Positions 1 to 8,074 of a DNA stretch of 12,917 bases are shown here, in pieces. The stretch comes from Alphaproteobacteria bacterium (lineage in GTDB: Bacteria; Pseudomonadota; Alphaproteobacteria; Sphingomonadales; Sphingomonadaceae): contig JADCGM010000379.1 in the NCBI GenBank assembly GCA_020249025.1, positions 1 to 12,917 on the forward strand, read 5' to 3'. The position numbers and the translations under genes were made by a program. Positions within the stretch are counted from its first letter, which is position 1; every line of letters begins with the position of its first letter. The notes below the pieces were generated by a model, which did not search any database, was not told where the DNA came from, and worked only from the letters and a program-made list of their open reading frames with translations.

Positions 1-61
1 AGGCTGACTTAATAGGCCCTTATCGCCTAGACAGCCCCCGACTGACGATAGGAACGCCGCC

Positions 62-781
62 GTGTCGATCTGGCAGATGTTGCTGACGGGGGCGGGCGGA
101 CTGGCGCTGACCGGACCGCTCGGGGCCTTGTGGCGGCGGGCGCGGGAGACGATCAGCGCCGGCGCGATCGCGGTCACCGACCGGGCGACGATGCGCCGGC
201 AGGTCGCCTTCACCATCGCCGCCATCGCGCTCGCCGCCAAGATGGCGCGCGCCGACGGCTATGCCTCGGACGCCGAGTTCGCGACCTTCCAGCGCCTGTT
301 CAACGTTCCCGAGCACGAGCAGGACAACGCCGCGCGCTTCTACCGGTTCGCGCAGTCCTCGACCGCCGGGTTCGAAGCCTATGCGGCGCAGGCAGCGACG
401 CTGCTCGGCGAAGGATCGCCGGTGCTCGAGGATCTGCTCGAGGCGCTGCTGCTCATCGCGGTGACCGACGGGGTCCATCCCGACGAGCTCGCCTATCTCG
501 ACGAGGTCGCGGCACGCTTCGGCTTCTCGCCACAGCGCTATGCCGGCATCCGCGCCCGCTACATCGCGCCGTCGGCCGACGATCCCTATGTCGTGCTCGG
601 GCTGCGCCCGGGCGCCGACCACGCCGAGGTGCGCGCCGCCTACCGCGATCTCGTGAAGCAATATCACCCCGACCGCCACATGGCAGACGGCACCCCGCCC
701 GAGTTCATCCGCGTCGCCGAGGACCGCATGGCCGCGATCAACGCCGCCTATGCCGCGATCATGCGCGCCCGCCCGGCATGA
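62..781 (+). CDS. DjlA-like co-chaperone: TerB domain followed by C-terminal J domain
   Basis: A 239-aa protein that starts at GTG 62, chosen because AGGAA (50-54) lies 7 nt upstream. Residues 5-24 form a short hydrophobic stretch that could anchor the protein in the inner membrane, as the N-terminal segment of DjlA does. Residues about 43-165 are a helical TerB/DjlA-like domain with two acidic loops, ARADGYASDAE (62-72) and TDGVHPDELAYL (145-156). Residues about 173-239 are a J domain (DDPYVVLGLRPGA) with the HPD motif at 202-204, which stimulates DnaK ATPase. The domain order matches DjlA, and the length is a little under that of E. coli DjlA. A J domain at the extreme C-terminus with HPD present argues for an active co-chaperone; the client is unknown. 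The stop codon overlaps the start of the following transporter gene (ATGA), so the two are probably translated together. Domain calls are firm; the DjlA-equivalent role is inferred. Confidence 0.85.
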   Translation: MSIWQMLLTGAGGLALTGPLGALWRRARETISAGAIAVTDRATMRRQVAFTIAAIALAAKMARADGYASDAEFATFQRLFNVPEHEQDNAARFYRFAQSSTAGFEAYAAQAATLLGEGSPVLEDLLEALLLIAVTDGVHPDELAYLDEVAARFGFSPQRYAGIRARYIAPSADDPYVVLGLRPGADHAEVRAAYRDLVKQYHPDRHMADGTPPEFIRVAEDRMAAINAAYAAIMRARPA

Positions 782-1650
782 AGCCCCAGCATCTCGCCTT
801 CATACTGCTGATCGACGTCATCTGGGCGTTCAATATCGTGGCGGTGAAGTATTCGGTCATGGAGATGGGGGCGCTGGCGTCGGTCTGTGTCCGCTATATC
901 TTCGTGCTGGTGATCTGCCTGCCATGGCTGAAATGGCTGCCGGGCAAGATGACGCTGATCCTGGCGGCTGGCATCATCGGGGGGGCGATGAGTTTCGGAT
1001 TGGCCGGCCTGTCCTTCGCGCTCGCCGACAATGTCGCCTCGCTCGCCATCGCGGGGCAGCTCGGCGTGCCGTTCAGCCTCATCCTCGCGGTCATCGTGCT
1101 GAAGGAGCGCATCCACTGGCCGCGCATCTTCGGCATCCTGCTGGCCTTCGCAGGCGTCGGCATCCTCAGCTTCGACCCGCATGTCTTCGACGAGCGCATC
1201 GCGCTGCTGCTGACGGTCGCCGCCTCCTTCTGCTGGGCGGTGAGTTCGCTGCTGTTCCGCAACCTCAAGGGCGTTTCGGCGCTCACCATCCACGCCTGGC
1301 TCGCGGTGGTGTCGATCCCGCTGCTCGCGGGCGCGTCAGCGATCTTCGAACCTGGCGAGATTGCGGGCGTCGCGGACGTGCCGCTGTCGACCTTCGGCTG
1401 GCTCGCCTATTCGGCGATCGGCGCCTCGATCGTCGGCCATGTCGGCATGTCGTGGCTGCTCCAGCGCTATCCAGTGAGCACGCTGTCGCCGCTGACATTG
1501 CCGACGCCGCTGCTCTCGGCCATCATCGCGGTGGCGGTGCTCGGCAATCCGGTGTCGCCGCAGCTTGTGGCAGGGGGAGTCGTGGCGCTCGTGGGCGTGG
1601 CCATCATCACCATCCGGACGGCGCAGGCGCGCGAGGCGAAACCGGCATGA
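778..1650 (+). CDS. EamA/DMT-family inner-membrane transporter
   Basis: A 290-aa, very hydrophobic protein with about ten predicted membrane helices in two EamA repeats (roughly 1-133 and 138-287). The first repeat ends in the typical VLKERIHWPRIFGILLAFAG segment (107-126), and the second contains the matching LGNPVSPQLVAGGVVALVGV region. The family exports or exchanges small metabolites such as amino acids or nucleotide-related compounds; the substrate cannot be predicted. The ATG at 778 overlaps the stop of the J-domain gene by 4 nt. No Shine-Dalgarno sequence is evident, so translation probably depends on coupling. Its own stop overlaps the start of the amidase gene by 4 nt (ATGA). Confidence 0.88.
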   Translation: MKPQHLAFILLIDVIWAFNIVAVKYSVMEMGALASVCVRYIFVLVICLPWLKWLPGKMTLILAAGIIGGAMSFGLAGLSFALADNVASLAIAGQLGVPFSLILAVIVLKERIHWPRIFGILLAFAGVGILSFDPHVFDERIALLLTVAASFCWAVSSLLFRNLKGVSALTIHAWLAVVSIPLLAGASAIFEPGEIAGVADVPLSTFGWLAYSAIGASIVGHVGMSWLLQRYPVSTLSPLTLPTPLLSAIIAVAVLGNPVSPQLVAGGVVALVGVAIITIRTAQAREAKPA

Positions 1651-2348
1651 TCGAGGCGACCGAGATCCCCTCCCCCAATTTCGACGAGCGGAACGGCACG
1701 CCCGTCACCATCCTCGTCCTCCACTATACCGGCATGCCGACCGGCGAGGGCGCGCTGAAGACGCTGACGACGCCCGAGAGCAAGGTCAGCTCGCACTATC
1801 TCGTCATGGAGGACGGCGCGATCCTGCGGCTGGTGCCGGAGGAGAAACGCGCCTGGCACGCCGGGCGGAGCTGGTGGCGCGGCCGCCGCGACGTCAACGC
1901 CGACTCGGTCGGCATCGAGATCGTCAATCCGGGCCATGAATGGGGCTACCGCCCCTTCCCCGACGTGCAGATGGCGAGTGTGCTGCGGCTGGTGAAGGAC
2001 ATCGTCGAGCGTCACGGCATCAAGCCCATCGACGTCGTCGGCCACAGCGACATCGCCCCGACCCGCAAGGAGGACCCGGGCGAGCTGTTCGACTGGGCGC
2101 TGCTGGCGCGGCACGGACTGGCGCTCGGCCCGGTCAAGGCGCTCGCCGATCCGCACTGGACGGATGCGGGCACGCTGATGGCGCTCGAACGCTTCGGCTA
2201 TGACGTGACCGACGGCGTGGCGGCGATCCGCGCCTTCCAGCGCCACTTCCGCCCGTCGCGCGTCGACGGCGTCATCGACGGCGAGACCCGCGCGGTGCTG
2301 CTGCGCCTGCTCATCGACAACGGCCAGCCCGAGGTCGACGACGCCTGA
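1647..2348 (+). CDS. ampD: AmpD-type N-acetylmuramoyl-L-alanine amidase with C-terminal peptidoglycan-binding domain
   Basis: A 233-aa zinc amidase (Amidase_2/PGRP fold) that cuts the bond between muramic acid and the L-Ala of peptidoglycan fragments, probably the anhydro-muropeptides of wall recycling. Residues about 18-150 form the catalytic domain. The expected ligands are visible: H26 in LVLHYTG, H133 in VVGHSDIAP and D143 in RKEDPG. K141 and E91 (VGIEIVN) stand where AmpD has its catalytic Lys and Glu. Residues about 170-228 look like a PG_binding_1 domain (AAIRAFQRHFRPSRVDGVID). There is no signal peptide or lipobox, so the enzyme is expected in the cytoplasm, unlike the lipoprotein AmiD, which also has a wall-binding domain. 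Enterobacterial AmpD lacks that extra domain. The start overlaps the transporter stop, and GAGG (1633-1636) is a plausible ribosome site. Amidase activity is secure; the exact substrate is inferred. Confidence 0.88.
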   Translation: MIEATEIPSPNFDERNGTPVTILVLHYTGMPTGEGALKTLTTPESKVSSHYLVMEDGAILRLVPEEKRAWHAGRSWWRGRRDVNADSVGIEIVNPGHEWGYRPFPDVQMASVLRLVKDIVERHGIKPIDVVGHSDIAPTRKEDPGELFDWALLARHGLALGPVKALADPHWTDAGTLMALERFGYDVTDGVAAIRAFQRHFRPSRVDGVIDGETRAVLLRLLIDNGQPEVDDA

Positions 2349-2363
2349 TCCACCGCGTATAAG
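2335..2363 (+). promoter_or_regulatory. Predicted rnpB promoter
   Basis: A -35-like TCGACG (2335-2340), a 17-nt spacer and a -10-like TATAAG (2358-2363) lie 7 nt before the predicted first base of the RNase P RNA (2371). The -35 box overlaps the last codons of the amidase gene. The call rests on spacing and position relative to a well-defined RNA start; the -35 match is only moderate. Confidence 0.55.
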
Positions 2364-2370
2364 CGTCACC

Positions 2371-2750
<380 letters not shown>

Positions 2751-2802
2751 GCCAATCTGCGGCTCTGCACGCGCGCCCGTGGAGGTAGAACCTCTCCAAA
2801 CT

Positions 2803-2900
2803 CCGTCATTCCAGCGAAAGCTGGAACCCAGCCGTTGTAGACCGCCTCCCGCCAGAGGACGCGCTGATGGGCTGGGTTCCAGCTTTCGCTGGAATGACGG
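2803..2900. repeat. 31-bp perfect inverted repeat with nested hairpins, dispersed-element-like
   Basis: The arms 2803-2833 and 2870-2900 are exact reverse complements of each other over 31 bp and are separated by 36 nt. Each arm is itself a hairpin: TTCCAGC-GAAA-GCTGGAA on one strand, with a GNRA loop. The outer sequence starts CCGTCATTCCAGC. Elements with a GTCATTCCxGC-type arm are common dispersed intergenic repeats in many proteobacteria, which fits a mobile palindromic element, but copies elsewhere cannot be checked here. The right arm is followed directly by seven T residues (2901-2907), so the whole structure could also terminate transcription leaving rnpB. Confidence 0.85.
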
Positions 2901-2907
2901 TTTTTTT
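2803..2907 (+). terminator. Possible Rho-independent terminator downstream of rnpB
   Basis: The 31-bp stem described for the inverted repeat (or the 7-bp hairpin in its right arm, 2879-2896) is followed by GGTTTTTTT at 2899-2907. A strong stem plus a U-run is the standard intrinsic terminator layout. It lies 52 nt past the mature rnpB end, a reasonable distance for a 3' trailer that is later trimmed. The long loop makes the small right-arm hairpin the likelier terminating structure. Confidence 0.5.
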
Positions 2908-2985
2908 GAGTGAGCGGACGGTGGAGCCGCCATTGGCGGCGGGGGCGCGGGCGACTAAGCTGGCTGCGGAATTTCCGGAGGGTGG

Positions 2986-3900
2986 ATGGCGGACGGGGTC
3001 GGTCGGGCGCGGCGGCTGGGGGTGGTGCTGGCGGGCGCGGCGGCGTTCGCGGCGCTGACCTTCGGCTTCGTGCGCGTGCTGGAGCCGTTCGCGGCGGCCG
3101 AGGCGAGCGCGCCCGCCGCAGTGGAGCCGGCAGCAGCGGCGATCGTGACCGCAGCGGCAGCGCCCGAAGCGGCCCCCGCACCGGCCGCCGAGGCATCCAT
3201 CCCCGAGCCGGCTGCGCCAGTGCCCTTCCGACCCGACTTCACCGGACCCCGCGTCGCGATCCTGCTCACAGACGTCGGCGCGGATGCGGCCGCGTCGCGC
3301 GCGGCGCTTACCGCGCTGCCCGCCGAGGTCGGCGCGGCGATGTCGCCCTATGCCGATGCGTCGAAGGCGCTGGCGGCGGCGGCGCGCGCCGGCGGGCGCG
3401 AAGTCTGGGTCGGGGTGCCGATGCAGCCCAAGAGCTGGCCGAAGGTATCGCCGGGCGAGAACACGCTGCTCGTCGGCGAGGCCGGGGCGGAGAATGTGCG
3501 GCGGCTCGATTGGGCGCTGGCCCGCATCGGCCCCGCCGCGGGCATCACCGGCATGATGGGATCGGCCTTCACCGAGAACGGGGCGGCGCTGACGCCGGTG
3601 ATGGCGGCGCTGAAACAGCGCGGGCTCGCCTTCGTCGATGCGCGGGTGTCACCCAAGACGGTCGGGCTGGAGACGGCCCGGGCGGCGGGCGTGAAGGCCG
3701 CGCTCAACGCCCGCTTCCTCGATGAAGGCGGCAGCATCGCCGCCAATCTCGCCGAACTGGAGCAGGCGGCGAAGCTCAACGGCACGGCTGTCGGCATCGC
3801 CCGGCCGCTTCCGGGCACGGTGACGGCGATCAACGCCTGGGCCGCCGGGCTCGAGGCGCGCGGCGTGCTGCTGGCCCCGGTCGGGACAGTCGTCGAATAA
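2986..3900 (+). CDS. Divergent polysaccharide deacetylase (YibQ/DUF610) family protein, active site degenerate
   Basis: A 304-aa protein with an uncleaved signal anchor or signal peptide at about residues 8-31, then an Ala/Pro/Glu-rich linker to about residue 82, then the deacetylase-like barrel (about 87-304). Family hallmarks are PFRPDFTGPRVAILLTDVG (80-98), GVPMQPKSWPKVSPGENTLL (143-162) and VRRLDWALARIGPAAGITGM (161-180 region) followed by MGS (181-183). It acts in the periplasm or at the inner membrane; the family is thought to touch wall or polysaccharide metabolism, but its reaction is not well defined. As I know the family, the usual motifs are DDLG, NHMGS and DSR. Here they read TDVG (95-98), GMMGS (179-183) and DAR (208-210), so the expected His and one Asp are missing. 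The ATG at 2986 follows GGAGGG (2977-2982) closely. It stands alone between rnpB and rpe. Confidence 0.78.
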   Translation: MADGVGRARRLGVVLAGAAAFAALTFGFVRVLEPFAAAEASAPAAVEPAAAAIVTAAAAPEAAPAPAAEASIPEPAAPVPFRPDFTGPRVAILLTDVGADAAASRAALTALPAEVGAAMSPYADASKALAAAARAGGREVWVGVPMQPKSWPKVSPGENTLLVGEAGAENVRRLDWALARIGPAAGITGMMGSAFTENGAALTPVMAALKQRGLAFVDARVSPKTVGLETARAAGVKAALNARFLDEGGSIAANLAELEQAAKLNGTAVGIARPLPGTVTAINAWAAGLEARGVLLAPVGTVVE

Positions 3901-3961
3901 GCCGCGGCAGGCCGCCGGGGAGCGTCTGGACGGCGAGTCTTGGCCCCTGCTAAACGAGGCC

Positions 3962-4630
3962 ATGCCGCAGCAGCCCGTCCGTATCGCGCCGTCGATCCTT
4001 TCTGCCGATTTCGCGCGGCTGGGCGAGGAGGTCCGCGCCATCGACGCCGCGGGCGCGGACTACATCCATGTCGATGTGATGGACGGGCATTTCGTCCCCA
4101 ACCTGACCATCGGCCCGATGGTGGTGAAGGCGCTGCGCCAGCATTCGGCGAAGGTCTTCGACGTGCATCTGATGATCGCGCCGGTCGATCCCTTCCTCGA
4201 CGCCTTCGCCGAGGCCGGGTCGGACATCATCACCGTCCACGCCGAGGCCGGGCCGCACCTTCACCGCACGCTGCAGCGCATCAAGGCGCTCGGCAAGAAG
4301 GCGGGCGTGTCGCTCAATCCGGCAACCCCGGCGAAGATGCTCGACTATGTGCTGGAGGAGGTCGATCTCGTCCTCGTGATGAGCGTCAATCCGGGCTTCG
4401 GCGGCCAGAGCTTCATCGAGTCCCAGCTCCGCAAGATCGAGGCTCTGCGCAAGTCCATCGACAAGACCGGCAAGACCATCGATCTCCAGGTCGACGGCGG
4501 CATCGACCGGACGACCGCGCCGCGCGTAATCGCGGCGGGCGCCGACGTTCTCGTCGCCGGAACCGCGACCTTCCGCGGCGGCTCCGAGGCCTATGCCGCC
4601 AACATCGCCGCGCTGCGGGGCGGGGCGTGA
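3962..4630 (+). CDS. rpe: Ribulose-phosphate 3-epimerase
   Basis: A 222-aa cytoplasmic TIM-barrel enzyme that interconverts ribulose 5-phosphate and xylulose 5-phosphate in the pentose phosphate pathway. It is full length for the family. The signature IAPSILSADF (8-17) carries S11. The metal ligands and catalytic acids are visible: H36 and D38 in YIHVDVMDGHFVPN, H69 in DVHLMI, and D178 in LQVDGGI. The VMSVNPGFGGQSFI phosphate/loop segment is at 139-152. The ATG at 3962 is preceded by GAGG (3956-3959) with only 2 nt spacing, which is short. A -10-like GCTAAA at 3949-3954 with CTGGAC 17 nt before it would put the transcript start almost at the ATG, so a leaderless mRNA is possible. The stop overlaps the next gene by 4 nt (GTGA), coupling it to the heparinase-like gene. 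Confidence 0.96.
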   Translation: MPQQPVRIAPSILSADFARLGEEVRAIDAAGADYIHVDVMDGHFVPNLTIGPMVVKALRQHSAKVFDVHLMIAPVDPFLDAFAEAGSDIITVHAEAGPHLHRTLQRIKALGKKAGVSLNPATPAKMLDYVLEEVDLVLVMSVNPGFGGQSFIESQLRKIEALRKSIDKTGKTIDLQVDGGIDRTTAPRVIAAGADVLVAGTATFRGGSEAYAANIAALRGGA

Positions 4631-6378
4631 GCGAGCCCGACGAAATTTCCCCGGCCGGCCGCCGCATCGCCGCCGACGCCAGCGACGCGCGGCTGTCGCG
4701 CGAAGGGGGCGACAAGGGGCTGTCGCTGTCCGAACGCTTCAGCCATGCGCTGCACCGGCTGCAGGAGGGCTCGCCGCTCCACCGCATGCGGCTGAAGGGC
4801 CAGTTTCCGCTGAAGCTGCTCGCCGCGCCCGTCGATCCGGTCGAGGGCGACAAGACGGCGGGCGAGGCTCTGGCGCGCGACGGCATGCTCGTTCACGCCG
4901 GGCACAGCGCGTCGATGCGCGATTTCGCCGCCGAGCTGGCGACCGCGCCGGCCGCCTGGCGCGACTGGGGCCATGGCTTCGGGATGCTGCGCGACCTCGC
5001 CACCGCAGTCGACCGCAGCGTCGGCGCGCGGCTCGCCGAAAAGCTGACCCGCGCCTGGCTGGACGCCTTCGCCGAGTTCGAGCCGGCGGCGTGGCGCGCC
5101 GATCTTACCGGCACGCGCATCGTCATGTGGTGCTGCCATGCGCCCTGGATCCTGGCGTCCGACGATCTCGTCCACCGCTCGGCTGTGCTCAACCATCTGG
5201 CGCGCGCGGCGCGGCACCTCGACCGCGCGCACGACAAGAGCGGCGACGGCCTGCCGCGGCTGCGTGCCATCGCCGGGCTTCTCGCCGCCGGGCTACTGCT
5301 GCCGGGCGGCGAGGCGCGACAGGCGAAGGCGGAGGGACTGCTCCAGCGCACGCTCGACATGACGCTGCTTCCCGACGGCGGCGTCGTCAGCCGCTCGCCG
5401 GTCGATGCGGTCGAGCTGCTCGAACTGCTGCTGACGCTCAATGCGGTCTACGCCAAGCGCGGCGTCCGCCCGTCGGACGCGCTGTCGGCGGCGATCCCGC
5501 GCGCGGTCGCGGGGCTGAAGGCGCTGCAGCTGGGTGACGGTCAGCTGACCGCGATGCACGGCGGCGTCGCCGGGCTCGGGCCGCGCGCCGAGCGCGCCAT
5601 CGCCGCATCGGGCGCGATGGAGCGGGCGACGAAGAACGGCCGCTGGTCGGGCGTGCAGCGGCTGTCGGCCGGCCGGACGACGATCATCGTCGATGCCGGT
5701 CCGCCGCCGATCGCGCGGGTCAGCGACTGCGCCCATGCCGGGACGCTGGCGTTCGAGATGTCCGATGGGGCGCAGCGCATCGTCGTCAACTGCGGCGGCG
5801 GGCGCGGGCTGATAACGCCTCTGCCCGGCCAGCTCACCGACCTCCTGCGCACCACCGCGGCGCATTCGACGCTCATCGTCGACGACACCAATTCGACGAA
5901 GATCCGCGAGGACGGCGCGCTCGGGCGCGGGGTCGAGGAGGTGATCGTCAGCCGGCAGGAAAGCGAGGAGGGCGCCTGGGTCGAGGCCAGCCACGACGGC
6001 TATGCGCGCAAGACCGGGCTGCTCCATGTGCGGCGGCTCTATCTGTCGGCGGACGGGTCCGATTTCCGCGGTGAGGATGCGCTGCGGCCGGCCAAGAGCG
6101 GATCGAAGCGCAAGAGCGCCGGGCACCGCTTCGACCTGCGCTTCCACCTTGCGCCCGGCATCGACATCGCCCCGACCGCCGACGGGCAGGGCGCGCTGCT
6201 CCAGCTACCGGGCGGCTCGCTGTGGCAGTTCCGCGGCCGCGGCGGCGCCTTCGCGATCGACGACAGCATCGTTATCCAGCCCAACGGAACGATGGCCCGC
6301 ACCCAGCAGCTGGTGCTGAGCGGCGAGACGGGGGCGGACGGCGCCAGCATCGCCTGGTCGCTGCGGCGGGCGCGCTGA
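4627..6378 (+). CDS. Heparinase II/III-family protein
   Basis: A 583-aa protein. GTG 4627 is chosen because it overlaps the rpe stop by 4 nt and the homologous region begins soon after. Residues about 30-320 are the helical (alpha/alpha toroid) half, with WRDWGHGFGMLRDLATA (111-127) and WCCHAPWILASDDLVHRS (168-185). Residues about 345-580 are the beta-sheet Hepar_II_III half, with AAHSTLIVDDTNSTKI (411-426), EASHDGYARKTGLLHVRRLY (463-482) and LRFHLAPGID (504-513). The family cleaves uronic-acid-containing polysaccharides such as heparan sulfate or alginate by elimination. H413 is a candidate catalytic residue by position, not proven. No signal peptide is seen, so the protein is predicted cytoplasmic, which is unusual for a polymer lyase and suggests an oligosaccharide substrate or a non-lyase role. 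The substrate is unknown. Confidence 0.83.
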   Translation: MSEPDEISPAGRRIAADASDARLSREGGDKGLSLSERFSHALHRLQEGSPLHRMRLKGQFPLKLLAAPVDPVEGDKTAGEALARDGMLVHAGHSASMRDFAAELATAPAAWRDWGHGFGMLRDLATAVDRSVGARLAEKLTRAWLDAFAEFEPAAWRADLTGTRIVMWCCHAPWILASDDLVHRSAVLNHLARAARHLDRAHDKSGDGLPRLRAIAGLLAAGLLLPGGEARQAKAEGLLQRTLDMTLLPDGGVVSRSPVDAVELLELLLTLNAVYAKRGVRPSDALSAAIPRAVAGLKALQLGDGQLTAMHGGVAGLGPRAERAIAASGAMERATKNGRWSGVQRLSAGRTTIIVDAGPPPIARVSDCAHAGTLAFEMSDGAQRIVVNCGGGRGLITPLPGQLTDLLRTTAAHSTLIVDDTNSTKIREDGALGRGVEEVIVSRQESEEGAWVEASHDGYARKTGLLHVRRLYLSADGSDFRGEDALRPAKSGSKRKSAGHRFDLRFHLAPGIDIAPTADGQGALLQLPGGSLWQFRGRGGAFAIDDSIVIQPNGTMARTQQLVLSGETGADGASIAWSLRRAR

Positions 6379-6481
6379 TCGCCGCCCCTCTCCCAGACGC
6401 GGGGAGACGGGGAATTGCACTTGCAAAAGCGCGCCATTCCCCCGAAGGCGTCCGCGTTTCGCACAGCCGGAGAATTCGCCC
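6379..6481 (+). other. Intergenic leader of purH
   Basis: This holds the purH ribosome binding site (6469-6474). A short CTCCC/GGGAG pairing lies near its start (about 6386-6403) without a T-run. TTGCAC (6415-6420) resembles a -35 box, but no acceptable -10 follows at the right distance. Nothing further can be supported. Confidence 0.4.
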
Positions 6482-8065
6482 ATGCCCGACGCGGTCAAGG
6501 TCACCCGCGCGCTGATCTCGGTTTCCGACAAGACCGGCCTTGCCGATCTCGCGGCAGCGCTGACGCGGCACGGGGTCGAGATCCTGTCGACGGGCGGGAC
6601 CGCGAAGCATCTCCGCGAGCTCGGGCACAGCGTCAAGGACGTCTCTGAGCACACCGGCTTCCCCGAGATGATGGATGGCCGGGTGAAGACGCTGCACCCG
6701 ATGATCCACGGCGGGCTGCTGGCGCTGCGCGACCACCCCGAACATGCCGCGGCGATGACCGAGCACGGCATCGGCGCGATCGATCTCGTCGTCGTCAATC
6801 TCTACCCCTTTGCGCAGACCGTCGCGAAGGGCGCGGCGCGCGACGAGATCATCGAGAACATCGACATCGGCGGTCCGTCGATGGTGCGGTCGGCCGCGAA
6901 GAATCATGGCTTCGTCGCGATCGTCACCGACGTCGCCGACTACGGGGCCGTCATCGCCGAAATGGATGCGGACGGCTCGACGTCGCTGGCGTTGCGCAAG
7001 CGGCTCGCCGCCAAGGCGTTCGCGCATACCGCGACCTATGATTCGATGATCGCCAGCTGGTTCGGCTTCGCCGATCAGGGCCAGATGTTCCCCGAGACGC
7101 TGCCGCTCGTCGGCGCGCGCGCGATGGAGCTGCGCTACGGCGAGAACCCGCATCAGGCCGCCGCCTTCTATCGCCCGGCCGGCCCGCACGCGAAGGGCAT
7201 CGGCCAGGCGACCCAGCTTCAGGGCAAGGAGCTGAGCTACAACAACCTCAACGACGCCGACGGCGCGCTCGAGCTGATCGCCGAGTTCCGCGACGGCCCC
7301 GCCGCCTGCGCCATCATCAAGCACGCCAATCCGTGCGGCGTCGCCACCGGCGCGACGCTCGCCGACGCCTATGCGAAGGCGCTGGCCTGCGATCCGGTGT
7401 CGGCCTTCGGCGGCATCATCGCGGTCAACCGCCCGCTCGATGCCGAGACCGCGCAGGCGATCACGTCGATCTTTACGGAGGTCGTCGTCGCCCCCGACGC
7501 CGACGAGGCGGCGCGCGCGATCTTCGCGGCCAAGAAGAACCTGCGGCTGCTGCTCACCGGCGAGCTGCCCGATCCGGCCCGCGCCGGTCTGGCGATCAAG
7601 TCGATCGTCGGCGGCTATCTCGTGCAGTCGCGCGACAACGGGCGGCTCGGCGAGCTGAAGGTCGTGACCAAGCGTGCGCCGACCGAGGCCGAGCTGGCCG
7701 ACCTGCGCTTTGCGTGGACGGTCGCCAAGCACGTCAAGTCGAACGCCATCGTCTATGTCAAGGACGGCGTGACGGCCGGCATCGGCGCGGGGCAGATGAG
7801 CCGGCTCGATTCGACGCGGATCGCGGCGCTGAAGGCGCGCGATGCGGCCGAGGCCGCGGGCTGGGCGGAGCCGAAGACGCGCGGCTCGGTGGTGGCGTCC
7901 GACGCCTTCTTCCCCTTCGCCGACGGCCTCATCGCCGCCGCCGAGGCGGGGGCGACCGCGATCATCCAGCCGGGCGGATCGATCCGCGACGCCGACGTCA
8001 TCGCCGCCGCCGACGAGCGCGGGCTGGCGATGGTGTTCACGGGGATGCGCCACTTCCGGCACTAG
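6482..8065 (+). CDS. purH: Bifunctional AICAR transformylase / IMP cyclohydrolase
   Basis: A 527-aa enzyme catalysing the last two steps of de novo purine synthesis: formyl transfer to AICAR, then ring closure to IMP. Residues about 7-150 form the MGS-like cyclohydrolase domain, with LISVSDKTGL (11-20), GRVKTLHPMIHGGLL (66-80), NLYPF (106-110) and ENIDIGGPSMVRSAAKN (125-141). The rest is the transformylase, with ELRYGENPHQ (216-225), KELSYNNLNDADGALEL, the catalytic K280-H281 in IIKHANPCG, DPVSAFGGIIAVNRP, and the C-terminal GMRHFRH. Length and motifs are canonical. The start ATG 6482 has GGAGAA (6469-6474) 7 nt upstream. A 103-nt gap separates it from the heparinase-like gene, with no clear promoter or riboswitch. 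It ends just before a G/C hairpin pair. Confidence 0.98.
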   Translation: MPDAVKVTRALISVSDKTGLADLAAALTRHGVEILSTGGTAKHLRELGHSVKDVSEHTGFPEMMDGRVKTLHPMIHGGLLALRDHPEHAAAMTEHGIGAIDLVVVNLYPFAQTVAKGAARDEIIENIDIGGPSMVRSAAKNHGFVAIVTDVADYGAVIAEMDADGSTSLALRKRLAAKAFAHTATYDSMIASWFGFADQGQMFPETLPLVGARAMELRYGENPHQAAAFYRPAGPHAKGIGQATQLQGKELSYNNLNDADGALELIAEFRDGPAACAIIKHANPCGVATGATLADAYAKALACDPVSAFGGIIAVNRPLDAETAQAITSIFTEVVVAPDADEAARAIFAAKKNLRLLLTGELPDPARAGLAIKSIVGGYLVQSRDNGRLGELKVVTKRAPTEAELADLRFAWTVAKHVKSNAIVYVKDGVTAGIGAGQMSRLDSTRIAALKARDAAEAAGWAEPKTRGSVVASDAFFPFADGLIAAAEAGATAIIQPGGSIRDADVIAAADERGLAMVFTGMRHFRH

Positions 8066-8074
8066 CGGCGAGTT

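Noticed and set aside
6386..6403. CTCCC/GGGAG pairing after the heparinase-like gene as a terminator
   Set aside because: The stem is only about 5 bp with no T-run, so it is too weak to call.
6272..8062. 596-aa open frame on the minus strand opposite purH
   Set aside because: It lies fully antisense to a canonical purH, has a low-complexity Arg/Gly/Asp-rich composition and no recognisable domain. Long antisense frames are expected at this GC content.
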